58,000 nucleotides of DNA, from assembly GCF_030272615.1 (NCBI RefSeq), contig NC_081405.1, forward strand, positions 156,633,454-156,691,453, written 5' to 3'. The notes below the pieces were generated by a model that was not told the DNA's origin, searched no databases, and saw only the letters and a list, made by a program, of their open reading frames with translations. This document shows positions 1-11,606 of this stretch, in pieces. The position numbers and the translations under genes were made by a program. Each line of letters opens with the position of its first letter. The first letter of the stretch is position 1. Origin of the DNA: Cryptomeria japonica (Eukaryota; Streptophyta; Pinopsida; Cupressales; Cupressaceae).

Positions 1-2
1 AT

Positions 3-1074
3 GAAACTAAAAAACAATCAGAGGTAAATACAAAGAAACCGAAAGTGAATACAAAGACTACATCAGAAAAAACAGCAGTTGAGAGCTCAGAAAAACCTTT
101 TGAGACATAGATGGAGAAATCGGAACAAAAACAGGTTGAGACATAGATTCAGACCGAGACAGTGCCACCGAAAAAAAACTGAAAAAGCATAAACCTTTTC
201 TGATAGAAATACATACCCAAACAAATCCTCCTGAGAAAGCAGAAAGCAAGGTTATTACTAAAACTGACAGCATGGGTATTGTAAAAACAATTGGACAGAC
301 ATCTGGTACTTCTATAGTAGAATTCTGGCCTACAAATGTAACAGAGGTCATATTAGACTTAATAAAGAAAATCACAAAGTGTAATGCACAAGCCTATAAG
401 GCTATTGATGATACAATTCCCATTCTTAAATTGATAGCACCCAAGTGCATTGTGGATAATAAAGATTCTTTAGGTCAACTAGACACATTGTCTAAGTTCA
501 TCACCGACAACATTTTGATAGTTGATCAAATCAATGAAGACACATTCAAAGAGAGGATGAATAAGGAGAAAGAGAAATTATTTGAGGAAATAGTAAATAA
601 GAATAAGGAACAAACAAAAACCTTATTACCGGCACTAGAAGAAATAATTCTGGATTTCAAGAAACTATATAGGGATACTTGTAAAACCAACATCTTGACA
701 CAGGACATAGATTCGGAGATCAGCAAAACACAAACTAAGATTAACAGTATTGCTGACAATCTAATAGACACATCAGATTCATTTTGGAAATAGAAAAGAA
801 AATTGCAGATCTTGAAGAGAAAATTGAGAAGTTAGAAAGGGATAAAGAGAAAATAAAGGATAAGGCAAAGATCTTAAAATGTAAACTTGGTCCCAAACTA
901 GATTGCCTCATTTCTTTGAGAAAAGAAATATCCGAGGCTCTGGTTCCCAGATGTAAGACACCGGAAGAGAAAATGCACATACTCACCGATATAGTTCAGA
1001 GAACACAAGAGGCATTATGGGATAGCAAAAGATTCAGCAGCAGTTTAAATTTGGTTTTGGCAAATATTTTCTAG
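3..1074 (+). pseudogene. C-terminal part of an element-E coiled-coil ORF, broken
   Basis: This is the tail of a charged, Lys/Glu-rich protein of unknown function. It reads in three pieces: about 3-110, an open stretch about 182-793, and 784-1074, so at least two frameshifts separate them. The last piece is a predicted coiled coil rich in EKIEKLE and KEKIKDK type heptads and ends at a TAG near 1074. A related protein is encoded at 55989-57726: both carry a similar stretch (IAPKCIVDN here, IPKIIVDD there) followed by a long helical region. About 250 bp after its stop comes a polypurine tract and an LTR start, so it is the internal ORF of an LTR retrotransposon that begins left of the window. 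No reverse transcriptase or integrase motif is visible in this piece. I do not recognise a function. Confidence 0.6.
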
Positions 1075-1333
1075 ATTGTAACCCACCGGTTACAAAAATC
1101 TAGGTAGGAATCACACTCCATTGATAGTGAATGACAACCTTTGTCATTGATGTCAACCGGGGAGTAGTGAGATGATAAAAATGATCAGAATAGGACATCA
1201 TCAGCTCAAGGGGAGCATACTTTTTGGGCACATAGTTTTGGTAAGACAATTTTGGCAGATTCCTTTTTGGACATCATTTTGGACACTTTTTCTTTTTCTC
1301 ATGAGTGTTGCCATCAATTCCAAAGGGGGAGAT
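1075..1333 (+). other. Element E 3' untranslated region with polypurine tract
   Basis: Non-coding stretch between the E ORF stop and its 3' LTR. It ends in the purine run AAAGGGGGAGAT (about 1322-1333), immediately before an LTR that starts TGTTGG. This is the usual plus-strand primer layout of plant LTR elements. Short sequences resembling TGTCATTGATG occur on both sides of the boundary. Confidence 0.6.
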
Positions 1334-1857
1334 TGTTGGAAAATGCACACTCCAATGAGAAATTGTAGGTGATTGAAGGTATTGTCATTGATGGCAACCT
1401 TACAATCATGTGATACCGGCAGACAAGCATAGGCACCGACACCGGCAAACTCTACACCGACATACAGATCACGGGCACCGAAAAAGAAGATTATCGACAC
1501 CATGGCCGACAGGAATATTGTATAAATGTATTTTGTAATTAATTGTAAAATATTTTGTAAGACAACTTGGTGGATTATAATATGACTCATATATGTATGA
1601 TATCATTGTAGATCATTTATAGAGTGAAGTATGAAAAAGAATATAGCAGACCTAATGTGTGAATTATTAGGATAAGGGTTTATGTATATTGTAGAGCTTA
1701 AACCGGTACTGAATCTGGCATAGAAGATGCCGATCTGAAGCAGTACAAGACATTGGATTTGTATAATCCAATTTTGTAAGTCAGTGTGGCCTCTTTTGTA
1801 ACTGAGTAGTGAGCTCTAGGCACTTGGCCTTCCTGCATGTGCAGGCCCCTATTGTAA
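1334..1857 (+). repeat. Element E 3' LTR, first part (split by element A)
   Basis: Begins TGTTGGAAAATGC directly after a polypurine tract. The LTR is interrupted at 1857 by element A and resumes at 51962, ending near 52225 (terminal TAATA, probably a decayed TAACA). Without A the LTR is about 788 bp. The family (Copia-like or non-autonomous) cannot be fixed because its pol, if any, is off-window. Confidence 0.65.
1853..1857. repeat. Left target-site duplication of element A (TGTAA)
   Basis: TGTAA lies just before the first base of the A LTR. The partner at 51957-51961 is TTTAA, one mismatch, consistent with an old insertion. Confidence 0.55.
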
Positions 1858-2423
1858 TGTTACTAAACAAATTTGTCTTTTCTTAACATGATCAATTTTA
1901 AACTCTATCACCTTCTTTTGTAGACAAGTGTTTCACTAAACAGTTGGGTAAGTGTTGTATAAACCACTTCCCTCTGAATTTTCCATAGGTACAGCTCCTT
2001 ATTTCAGTTATTCAAGGAATGTTTTTAATTAATTTAATTTGAGTAGTAGCTTTTAACCCGAAAGCATGTAAGGTTGCCTACCTCATTCTTGGATGAGAGG
2101 CCAATATTTCACACATGTTTCTAAAAAGAAGAAAACAATCTTTCCTATCTTTTCAATACAAGAGATGAAGGTAATTGAATCAAAGTTCAGTACACCATTT
2201 CCACAGGTTTAATAAAGAATGAACAGATTAAAGAAACCAAATCTGTTCTCAAACATGAATCTTTTCTAAAAGAAAACAAACACTCAAAGGAAGGAATACC
2301 AGAAGAATAGTAATTTTTTGCAATGGAAAGATCGTTACTATTATTTGATTAGATAAGCATATGCAAAGATATGTGTCTACAAAACCCATAGATTTTCCTT
2401 TTCCCAAGAACAATATGATCTTT

Positions 2424-2440
2424 GTATATATATATTCTTA
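2424..2440 (-). promoter_or_regulatory. TATA-like run in the A LTR
   Basis: The minus strand reads ATATATATATACAAAG, about 570 bp before the 3' end of the LTR. The same run is kept in the other LTR near 39077-39093. If this is the promoter, U3 is about 4.4 kb and holds the long LTR ORF. No transcript data are available. Confidence 0.3.
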
Positions 2441-2764
2441 TGTGACAAAGGCACGATAATACATGTATAAATCTTTTTCCATTCTAGATTTAGCAATCTA
2501 ATTCTTCCTTCTACAAAATAGAAAATTCAAAGAAAAGAGGGAAAAACAAAAAATTAACCAAAAATTGGTCATCCAATCTAACCCCTATTCTATCTGTCTT
2601 TCCTTAATTTATAGTTTTTAGAACAGGGGAGGTCTCCCTCAAAACTCAACCTCCCCCAAAATAGTTATGAAACCAACAAGATGTATTCTGGGACAAATGT
2701 CCCAAAGTCTTTGCATAAACATGACAAATTACAAAATAAAGGAAACCGGGCCTAAATCAATGCA

Positions 2765-5700
2765 TTATGTTGCTTTTCCATCATCATCATCCTCTCCACT
2801 TTCGTGGGAGTCATGGGCGGTTGTGAGTTCTTGAATAATAGATTGGTTTGGTACTTTTCTCATGTTGAGCTTTGCCTTCACTGCCTCCTTATTCCACAGG
2901 TGCTTCACCATCTTTTCGGCGTGTTTCGGCAACTGATCATTTCCAATAAAAGTCATGGACTCAATCCTAGCCACCCTTGTTATATCTTCTGGGGTGAAAT
3001 TACCCTTGGCCTTGATTTTCTCCATGTTTATCCGAAAAGCCCTGATTGCATCTTGTGTGTTCAACCCACAAATTCCCAACTGCCAATCATGGTCAGGGTT
3101 AACCACCTTGTTATCTTTAACTATACTGCATTGGAGATCTTGGAGCTCATAAAAAAATATCTTAGCGTCAGAGATCACAGACTTGAAGGTAAGCACTAAC
3201 CACATTATGGTTTTCTTCAACACAAAGAGCTGACATTCATCCGCTACTAGTTTGATTGAGTGTTCCGTAAAAAAATTGGTAACTCTATATTCTTCTATTT
3301 TGGCAAACAAGGGCAAGATATAATGCCATTTGTGTTCCTCCTTCTCCCATGGCACAAGCTGATTTTGAACTTCAGCGATAAGACTTTGTATCTCATCGCA
3401 TAACCTTTGGGAGTCGGTGATGTACTTCTCCCCATCCTTGATTATTCCCTCAATCCATTTCTCCACGACTTCTGCAATACTCTTGGCCCGTTGAACTTGG
3501 CTCATTAACTTTTTATTTTCTAGCAAAGTTGGGTCGAAGTTCTCTGTAGCATTAGATATTGGGAGTGCCCCAAAGCAACCAATACTGTCGATGAACTGGG
3601 CAAGAACATTTATGTGTCGCTTTAGCTCTCTCTTTTCTCACCCATCTTTCTCAGATCTGGCAAGCATTTTCTTTGCCGATACCTAGAAGAAATGATTGTC
3701 TGTGTCTCTACTCATATTTCCTAGTTCCACCTTCATGATCTTGAAATCATCGAGGCTAGCCTCCTTGTTTTCATCCTTAGGTTTGTAAGAGGTGATTTCA
3801 ACAACCCATTTTCTAGTTACCTCATCATTGTCCAAGCGGGTAGCAGTCTTGAACCTTTTCGGCTTAGGACTCTTCTCTGTGTACTTAACGACCATTTCCT
3901 AAATTGGAATAGTCACGGGAAGAAAACTCCGCTTTTTGTTCACCGAAGTGGTCAACCACTTAGGAGTTGCACTGGAGCTGGTTGTTCCTTCGATCACCTT
4001 GGAAGGTGGTGTCATAGCCACATAGTCACCGTATGAGAATCCAGGACATTACCAACATTGCTATCCAAGTCTTCAACTTCAAATATTTGGGCATCGAGAA
4101 TCATATCTTTCACCCCTGTATCCTTTGCTTGATCCATCTTTCTTTGAGCGGCACTTTGGGACCAGGTATGTCGAGGAGTACCTAAGCTGGGGCGGCTTGT
4201 TATCCTTACCTACACGAACAGGCATAGAAGCATTGTTAGAAAGACGCTTTGGTGAACATAGAGGGTCCTCATTACTTCTCGCAGAATTAGACTTAACGCC
4301 TAATTTCGCTGCTTTCTTACTGGCAACCCATGCTACGGTCCTTTCCAAAACTCTCTTGGTCCTTAACTGTATATCATCTTTCTCTTCCTCATCCCAGTCA
4401 ATTGGAGGCATTTCAATTCTTGCACGAGCTAAGTATCCTAGTTCTAATAGCTCTAGATAGTCCTCTTCGAGCCCCTTAGTATCCAACTTTATCTGCAATG
4501 AAACAACTTGTTCTAACACCAACCTCATATTTCCCCTTTTGAACACCTCGATTTCATCATTACAATCTTCCTAGAAATCATCTAGTTGAGGCATTGGGAG
4601 GTATGACATTAGACCAAGAATTCGAGAAAAACCCTTATTATCGAAACCTTTTTTTTTTAGGATACAGGGAAAAATTGAAATTCCTGAGATCTGCTCCAAT
4701 ACTCAAAGCATCGGACATCGAACTGTAGGACAACACGCCCAATTGGATGGGAAAATGACCCTCCCATTTATCCCTGGGTTGTGCCTTTTTTATTACAGAG
4801 GTCAGTTGTCTACATATTTCTACCAGAACAAAGCAATCTGAACAAAAGTGAGGGAGCTTGAAGGGCTCCTCTTCAAAGCCCCCTACCCTTATGTAACAGA
4901 AGCATGGAAACTGGATATAAAAACTACCAAACCTCTTTAGCAATGTCTGTGCATCCTCGGAGATTCTTTTGGCTTTCATATTCTTCAATTCATGACACAA
5001 GTCACCCAGAAAAGCATTATGCACCCTTCTGAAATCCTATAAGGCCTTATCCTTTTGCAGCATGGGATAAAACTCATATACAGAAACATCCTCTTCGGTG
5101 AGTTGTTTCGGTATTCCAACCAACTCCTTAACACATGCCAAACAATACAAGAAATACAAAGACATAAAGAAGTTATGTTTGAACTGTTTAGCCATACTTA
5201 GTTGTTCTCGCATTGAATAAGCAATCAATTCAGCCCAATCCAAATACTGCTTCCCTTCCAAAACTAGCTGCATGTAGCAATAAATCTAGTTGTCGAAGCT
5301 ATAAGCTTCAGCGAATCCTCTAGCCCGGTGCAACAAAAGCATAACATCATAAATGTGAGGCAACATGTGATTCTTATTAGGATTCTTGGGTAACCTGGAA
5401 CCACCTCTTTGAGGAACCTTTAACCAAAATTTTGCTACATTGTTACGGTGTTCGGTTATGTCCGCATTGAACTCAGTGATTCACTGAGTAGGGGAAAAGT
5501 TGGAGAGCTGGTAATCAGGTATCTTGAAGACTGAGGAAATTACTTCACGATTTATGGCAAGAAGGGTTTCACCATTGTATCTCCTAATGGTCTCAGACAC
5601 TGGGTCGTATCTAGCGATACATTCCCAAATCAATTATGGGCAAGGAATGGCTGGGGGAAAAGCTGCCGCTTCTGTGAGACCGCTACTCAAAATCTCCACA

Positions 5701-5840
5701 CCAAAATATTTGTCAATTCCCTTAAACACCCTCTCTTTCAACACCTCAAGATTTTCCCCTTTTAGGTCAGTATCGCTAACTATGGGTTCAGTGGATGCCA
5801 GGCTAAAAACATTCCCAAACAAATGTAGTGTGGACTTCAT
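2765..5840 (-). pseudogene. Long ORF inside the A 3' LTR (about 1,025 codons), decayed
   Basis: It starts with ATG (MKSTLHLFGNVF) at 5840 and ends SGEDDDDGKAT-stop at 2765, in the same direction as A gag-pol. The frame is cut by stops, including TAA after the residues PAIPCP and TAG before IYCY, and by frameshifts near 4640. The C-terminal 253 codons (3526-2765) are open. The protein looks helical and charged with an acidic tail, and has no signal peptide or known catalytic motif that I recognise. The copy in the other LTR (39418-42519) keeps one frame throughout. It is weakly similar to the E and G ORFs: LVP followed by a short EK-rich stretch and an IL-containing helix near the C terminus, and a hydrophobic FFMSLYFLYCLA stretch in the middle. 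Function unknown. Confidence 0.65.
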
Positions 5841-6419
5841 AAATCAAAGCAATAAGCCTAAACTAATTGCACAAAAACTTTCTATGAGAGAGAAAATGCA
5901 ACCAAAAACTACTGGAGAGAACAAGAAAAGGACTCACCTTCACAGTTGAACAACTAGACGACAACTACCAGTAAACAAGACTCCTATCCAGGAAAAACAA
6001 AAACACAGCAGTGAAGAACAAATGCAGAGCACTAATAATCCTTCATACCTTATTAGTGAGGGCAATGATACGGAAACATCCTATGCAATAATTCCAATTT
6101 TCAGTCTAAGTGTGTTAAGTTTGTGGATTGGACATCGCACGCATGCATTGAATGCATGGTGGCATTTTTGAAGTAACCACCAGTTCTCGAAATGATTACT
6201 TACTTCAAAAAGCCAGGAATCGACATCACTTAAAACATGGTTCAGCTTCCACATATTTGGTAATGAATGCACCATCAAATCATTAAAACCCGCGGGACCC
6301 ACCAACTTCGCACACATATGAACATCCTGAACAGACTTCATGGGCATTCAAGTAGTTCAAGATGTATGTCGTGCTCAAGGAAAATCTTGCCAAGAAAAAT
6401 TAATTATACCAAGCTGCTG

Positions 6420-6670
6420 ACCATTTGTGCTATATTGAATATGTTGAACACGTTTGAACCTCTTGAACTTGGTTCAATGAGTTCAAAACCCAGAGAGAAA
6501 TAAAGTAGCATATTGCCAAACAAGAAACTTTAAGAGAGCCTCTAAAAGATACTTAAAGAAAATATTAGTATGAAAAACCTCCTTGAACACCTGGGAACCT
6601 ATGGAACCTAAATGAACCTATTGAACTCGGTTCAAGATGGTTGAACTTGTTCACAGATTTCAACTAATTA
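6420..6670. promoter_or_regulatory. TTGAAC / GAACCT motif cluster at the start of U3
   Basis: About a dozen copies of TTGAAC, GAACCT or their complement GGTTCAA lie within 250 bp. They are near the 5' (U3) edge of the A LTR on its coding strand and are repeated at 51570-51800 in the other LTR. A repeated motif in U3 is a typical place for enhancer elements, but binding is not shown. Confidence 0.35.
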
Positions 6671-6923
6671 CTAAAACTCGACATTTATGACTGAAAGAGG
6701 ATTTACAGACGTACTAAGGACTTGAACCAAGGTGTCACAAGAAAGATAAGGACTCTAAATGGAATTTTTATAGGATGAATCACTCCTATCATGAGGAATA
6801 AATGATGCAGTAACATTGGCTCTAACTGGGGATTGTATTTTACAAAGGAAAATGCAAAGAACTCCCAAATTCTGGTTTTGCATGACCAAAAACAAAAAGG
6901 GGAAAGGAGAAGGAGACTCCCAA

Positions 6924-8120
6924 CTAACAAACACCTAAGCTACTATATACAAAAACTCTTGACCACATGACTTCCAATTTGTAGAGTTTGAGATCTTTCC
7001 TGTTGTAGGTATAGGGCATAACTGCTCTATCGGCGTAGCTGAGTCTGAAAGCATTTTGTCCCACCACTTCGCAGATCTTGAAAGGGCCTTTCCATAATGA
7101 ATCAAACTTGTCGTGAGCACCCTTTGGATCTCTCCTTTTATCCCATAACAACACTTCATCTCCTATTAGGAAACCTCTTGGCCAAGCCCTCATGTCAAAA
7201 ATCCTCTTCACTCGACTCTGATGCACCATGATTCTGTCCACCAGCAACTCCCTCTCTTCTTCCAACTTTGTCAGGTACATAACTCTTTTCTCTAAAGCAT
7301 TCTAAAAGAAAGAATCTTCCACTACTATCTACAGCTTGGCTGCTGATAACTCCAAAGGTAAAGAAAGTTTTGTGTCGACCCCATACACAAGTTCAAAAGG
7401 TGCCATTCCAATGCCCCTCTTGGGCATGGTTCTATCTGCCCACAAAGCTTCATATACCTTCTTATGCCAATTTTGAGCATTTTCATCAACCAAATTTTTC
7501 ATGATGGCTATCAAGTTCTTGTTGCTAGACTCTACTAGTCCATTACCCTATGGAAAGTAATCAGAGGAATGCAAGAGAGTAATCTGTTGCTCATAGCAAA
7601 ACATAGTTAACTCCTCAGAAGAGAAATATGATGCATTATCTGCAATAATCTTTTGGGGAACCCCAAAACAAACTAGGATGTAATCCTTGAGAAAACTACA
7701 CACAACTTCTGAGTTTGCCTTTTTGGTGGGAATGGCTTCCACCCACTTGGTAAAGTAGTCAGTTGCTGTCAAAATGTACATATGACCAGCACTAGAATGA
7801 GGGTTTATTGGCCCTATGAAATCAATGCCCCACTGTTTGAAAGGTTCATCTACTACCACAAGCCTTAAAGGCAAGGCCGCTAAATGTGGCTTCCCAGAAA
7901 AGAGTTGGCATTTCTCACACTCCTTAACATAAATATATACATCCTTAAACATGCCTGGCCAATAAAAACAATTCCTCAAAATTTTGAAAGCAGTAACCTA
8001 CGATGAGAAGTGTCCCCCACAGGCTTCACCATGGTAAATCTCCAGAAGTTTTTGCTATTAAGGTTTATCTACACACCTTAAGTATGTTCCATCTAAACCT
8101 TTTTTGTACAAAACATCCTG
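6924..8120 (-). pseudogene. Element A integrase, broken
   Basis: Ty3-type integrase, which joins element cDNA to the host chromosome. The zinc-binding N-terminus is seen as H..H (YHGEACGGHF, near 8020-8040) and CEKCQ (near 7920). The catalytic core has its first Asp in WGIDFIG (about 7820), second Asp in IADNASYF (about 7635) and Glu in LVESSNK (about 7525), so all three acidic residues survive. An in-frame TAG between FP and GN splits the core near 7548, and further stops separate 7329-7514 from 6924-7280. The last piece (RVKRIFDMRAWPRGF to the stop) is the C-terminal domain with the usual GDEVLLWDKRR motif. No chromodomain is seen. Only about 110 bp separate it from the 3' LTR. Confidence 0.85.
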
Positions 8121-8755
8121 CTAAATTACATACTTAGCAGCCTTTAACTTAAGATTCCTTTGCTCTTTTGCTGACAAATGACTTGGGCAGCTGCCATAAG
8201 TCAAGTAATAAGCCACATCAAAGAACCAAGTATCCTGGAATCCAACAAAAAGAGTTAATGGCAATTCTACTTCTGTTTTCATCTCATTTTTTGCTATTAA
8301 CCTGCATAAGCCTTGTCCTTTGACTGTCTTCATAGGGCAAATATCTAAATCATATTCTTGAATTTTAGTTACCCAAGTTGCTCTTTAATTGAGTTCGACC
8401 TCTTGCTGAGTTAAAATGCTTTTCACCACAGAATCTAGAACAAAAACCAAAGAGTGAGAGTGCATAATATAATACCGAAACTGTTTCACAGCCTTGACTA
8501 CAGCAAAGGTGTGTTTCTCCAAGAGTGAGTACCTCATGCTTCTTGAGTGTAATACTCATGAATGCTATAGGTGCTTTGACCCTAGATTCATCCAACTGTA
8601 ACAGTATTCCGGACATCATATGCTCTAATGCATAACAATACAAAATGAAGTCTTTTGTGAAATCTGGGTTAATGAGAGTAGGCGCATTTGCAACTGAACT
8701 TTTGATTCTTTTGAAAGCTTCTTTAGCCTCTTTAGTCCATTTGAAAGGATGTTAT
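8121..8755 (-). pseudogene. Element A RNase H following the reverse transcriptase, broken
   Basis: This is the normal Ty3 RNase H position, between reverse transcriptase and integrase. Recognisable stretches are FKWTKEAKEAFKRI, FILYCYALEHMMSGILL and, towards the end, ATWVTKIQEYDLD. Stops and at least one frameshift break it (open pieces 8365-8643 and 8121-8333). It is distinct from the second RNase H encoded upstream of the reverse transcriptase (35824-36160 and 10099-10208). Confidence 0.7.
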
Positions 8756-9567
8756 TCACTCAACAAGCTGATGATGTGTTTTGTAGTTTTTGCAAACTCC
8801 GGAACGAATCTCCTTAAGAAATTTACTTGACCAGAGAACAACCTTACTCCAGTCCAGTTTGAAGGTAGACTGAGATGTTGAATTGCATTAACTCTCTCAG
8901 GATCAATCTTGACTCCTTCCTTTGAGACAATATTTCAAAGCAATTTTCCCTCTGTGACAAAGAAAACTGATTTCTTTGGGTTCAGGGAGATTCTGTGCTT
9001 TCGACAATGCTGCAGAATTGCCCTCAAATCCTTGAGATGGTTCTTCCTCTCTTTAGAAAAAATTGTTAGGTCATCTAGGTAAACAACAATAATTCTATCT
9101 CAAAAATCCTTAAAAGAGGAATCCATAGCTCTTTGAAAGGTGGCTCTGGCATTTATTAAACCAAAAGGCATATGATTATATGCAAATGTTCCCCACGGAG
9201 TGATGAATGTCATCTTGTGTTGTTCATGCTCTGCAACACTAATTTGATTGTAACCAGAAAAACCATCTAACATCGACATCATCTCTGACCCGGATACCGT
9301 CTGTAGAATGTGGTCCATATTGGGTAAAGCGTGGTTGTCGTTCAAACTTGCCTGATTCAAATTATGGAAATTGACACAAATATGAATCTCCCCATTCTTC
9401 TTCCTTATGGGCACAATGTTAGCTACCCAGGTAGAATGATGAATTGGATATATGATTATGGCCTTAAGCATTTTATCAACCTCTTTAAAAATTGCATCCA
9501 CCATTATGGGGTTGAAATTCCTCAATTTTTGTCTGAAAGGAGAGACGCCTGACTTCAATGGAATCTG
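8756..9567 (-). pseudogene. Element A reverse transcriptase, broken
   Basis: Copies element RNA into cDNA. Motifs in order: VANIVPIRKKNGEIHICVNF, LPNMDHILQTVSG, MSMLDGFSGYNQI, TPWGTFAYNHMPFGL, then YLDD (about 9075-9086) and LNPKKSVFFVTEGKLL. The open piece 9100-9558 ends at a stop just before the YLDD stretch, and more stops follow (for example after KLL). It follows a 175-codon linker and precedes the usual RNase H. Confidence 0.88.
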
Positions 9568-9570
9568 ATG

Positions 9571-10098
9571 CTAAAAATACCCGTCTCTAAACTCCTTCAA
9601 GTCATCATAGGACCAAGTGAAAACATCAATGTATTGTTTCAACAGTGTGCCAAGTATTCGCTTTTCTTCCATAGAATAACACTTGCCAATTGTTATCTCT
9701 TTTGGGTTAGACTCATCACCCAAATTTATTTTCTCACAACTTCCTTTCCCATCATCCTTGGGGACTTTCTTGCCTATGAATGCATCATCTCTAGTGAAAA
9801 ACATCTCCAGAGTCACTAGCCCTTTCAGAATTTTGTTGCCTTTGAGCTGGATAAAACTATTCGTGGGATCAACATCTAGGTCTGGACTAAACTCCTTGCA
9901 GTTATTTTCAGAACCTTCAAAATATGATTGGGAGAATGACTGAACACATTCCAAAAAATCTTTGATCTGAGCATCTGCATCAAACACTTGCCAATGATTT
10001 ACATTATCAGGGACACTAGGCCTGTAAATCATTTCAATCCTATATGAATTATCCTTAAAGTTTGGATGCGGTAACAAAAGTGAAGCTGAAACGGCCAA
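9571..10098 (-). pseudogene. Element A linker between upstream RNase H and reverse transcriptase
   Basis: 175 open codons reading MAVSASLLLPHPNF onward to the stop after FRDGYF. It contains the segment GDESNPKEITIGKCYSMEEK and then LLKQYIDVFTWSYDDL, the usual lead-in to plant Ty3 reverse transcriptase. Its start is continuous with the end of the upstream RNase H (10099-10208), so this is an internal part of the polyprotein and the ATG is not a natural start. Confidence 0.75.
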
Positions 10099-10208
10099 CG
10101 GATCTGCCCTACTATTTTGTTCCCTCGGAATGGCTTCAATCGAGAAAGCATCAAAGAATTCTTACTCATCCCAAACCCTATTTCTATAATGTCTCAATCT
10201 GTCATTCT
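10099..10208 (-). pseudogene. Element A upstream RNase H, C-terminal end (after B insertion)
   Basis: Continues the RNase H frame that is cut at 35824 by element B. It reads through DRLRHYRNRVWDE, one stop near 10158, FFDAFSIEAIPREQN and then the last acidic residue in SRADPLA (Asp codon about 10102-10104). Together with D, E and D in 35824-36160 this completes the four-residue RNase H active site. Confidence 0.8.
10204..10208. repeat. Left target-site duplication of element B (ATTCT)
   Basis: ATTCT immediately precedes the B LTR and is exactly repeated at 35819-35823. Confidence 0.95.
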
Positions 10209-11561
10209 TGTACGTTAGGAAATAGGAAATCATCACAAGCAAAGATAAAAACTAATCTAGCTCAATCACAAAAACTAAAATGCAATGAATCTATCCTAAG
10301 ACACACTCAATAGAGACATGAAACAAAAACATTCAAAAGCAAAGATTATGCAAACCATAGGCATGATTTGAATGCTCCTTCATGTGGCTCCATTGTTCTT
10401 CTTTCCTCTTCAAATGGTTTGGTTGTGGATCTCACCTACAAGTGCACACACACAATTGAAAGCAAGTAGACAAGATTTTTGATCAAGAGTACTAGAAGCA
10501 TAAATTCGATAGTCTGATTACCAATTATTAGCCTTGATTGATGAAGATCATCCAATTTATAGAAGAATGGGAGAGATGAAAAGATTAGCATGATTCAATT
10601 CAAATGGAAATTGCAAATCAATTATGTCAATTATGACAAATTATGACAAATTATGCACTTTCTATGCAAAATTTGTTGATTGATAATTTATGACAAATTA
10701 TGACAACTTCTATGTCAAAATTGATTGATTGTCAATTATGACAAATTTATGACAAATTGACATGTCATTTCCATGAATTTGGGAGAGAAATAGGAGGAAA
10801 TTGAAATTAGGAATTAGAAAATTAAGAAATTAGGAAATTGATGGAAATTAGAAATTAGGTAAATTAATGAATAATTTGTCATTTATTAATTAATTCACAA
10901 AGAGGAATAATTAGCCAATTAAATGAACATTTAATTGCAATGAGAAGACTTAGGATAAATAAACAATTTATTAATCCTAAAGGAAGAAAATGACACACAA
11001 GGTTAAATGATTAAATTATGAAACCCTAGAAGATGAATTAGGTTTTGAAAGATAATTGACTTGATCATGGTTTGATTTTAGATTGATAAATGACCAATGT
11101 GATAAATGATTTGATTGAGAAAATGCGCCAATTGATGAGGAACAATGACAAATTGATCCAAATTGACACGATTGAGAAGGACGACGATCGATGACAAATC
11201 AATCGCAAAATGACAAGATCGAACAAGATGACAAGAGTTGATGATAAATAGATTGCAAAATTATAGGAGGACAAAACCCTAATTAGGATTGACGATGTCC
11301 AAAATGATGACAAATAAGAACGCACATTGATGCAATAGGATAAGATCGATTAAAATCATGACTGGATAGTGTTGTCGACAAGACCAAATTCGAGAACGAG
11401 ATAATTGAAGAATGTAGAAGAATGACTCGATGTTCGCAAATGATAAAAACCAAGTGTGTGACATAGGAGAAATGTTAATGTGACGCAAAGACCTTAAATG
11501 AGGCAATGCACAAATGTTAAAGTATGACTCCGCAAGCGTTGACCATTTTTAGGTGTCTACA
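10209..11561 (-). repeat. Element B 3' LTR
   Basis: On the minus strand it starts TGTAGACACCTAAAAATGG, a start typical of Tat-type elements, and ends CCTAACGTACA. It contains runs of ATTATGACAAATT repeats near 10620-10760. About 20 substitutions separate it from the 5' LTR. Confidence 0.93.
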
Positions 11562-11576
11562 TTTTGCCCCTCTTTG
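11562..11576 (-). other. Element B polypurine tract
   Basis: The minus strand reads CAAAGAGGGGCAAAA directly against the LTR start TGTAGACACC. It primes plus-strand DNA synthesis. Confidence 0.85.
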
Positions 11577-11606
11577 AGACAATGCAATTTTAAGCATTGT
11601 TTCAAA
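11573..11606. repeat. Hairpin beside the B polypurine tract
   Basis: A 13-bp inverted repeat (TTTGAGACAATGC and GCATTGTTTCAAA, one mismatch) has an 8-base loop. It overlaps the outer end of the polypurine tract. Confidence 0.6.

Larger units (their letters stand above)
1858..6815 (-). repeat. Element A 3' LTR (4,958 bp)
   Basis: Matches 38511-42728 plus 51189-51956 along its whole length. It has TG...CA termini. The size is unusually large for Ty3 LTRs, though it is within the range known for Ogre/Tat-type elements. It contains a long sense ORF (2765-5840), a TATA-like run and a cluster of TTGAAC/GAACCT motifs. It also preserves the empty target of D: one CATAC at 6044-6048, where the other LTR has D between two copies. 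Confidence 0.9.

Noticed and set aside
1-1333. Copia pol in element E
   Set aside because: No integrase or reverse transcriptase motif is visible in the part of E present. The LTR start TGTTGG alone does not prove Copia.
4125-4460. Plus-strand ORF of 111 codons in the A LTR, and similar ones at 5524-5949 and 42203-42628
   Set aside because: These are shadows of the decayed long minus-strand LTR ORF.
6816-6930. Polypurine tract of A
   Set aside because: On the minus strand the bases next to the LTR (GTTAGAGCCAA) are not purine-rich enough. The purine run near 6886-6920 is on the wrong strand.
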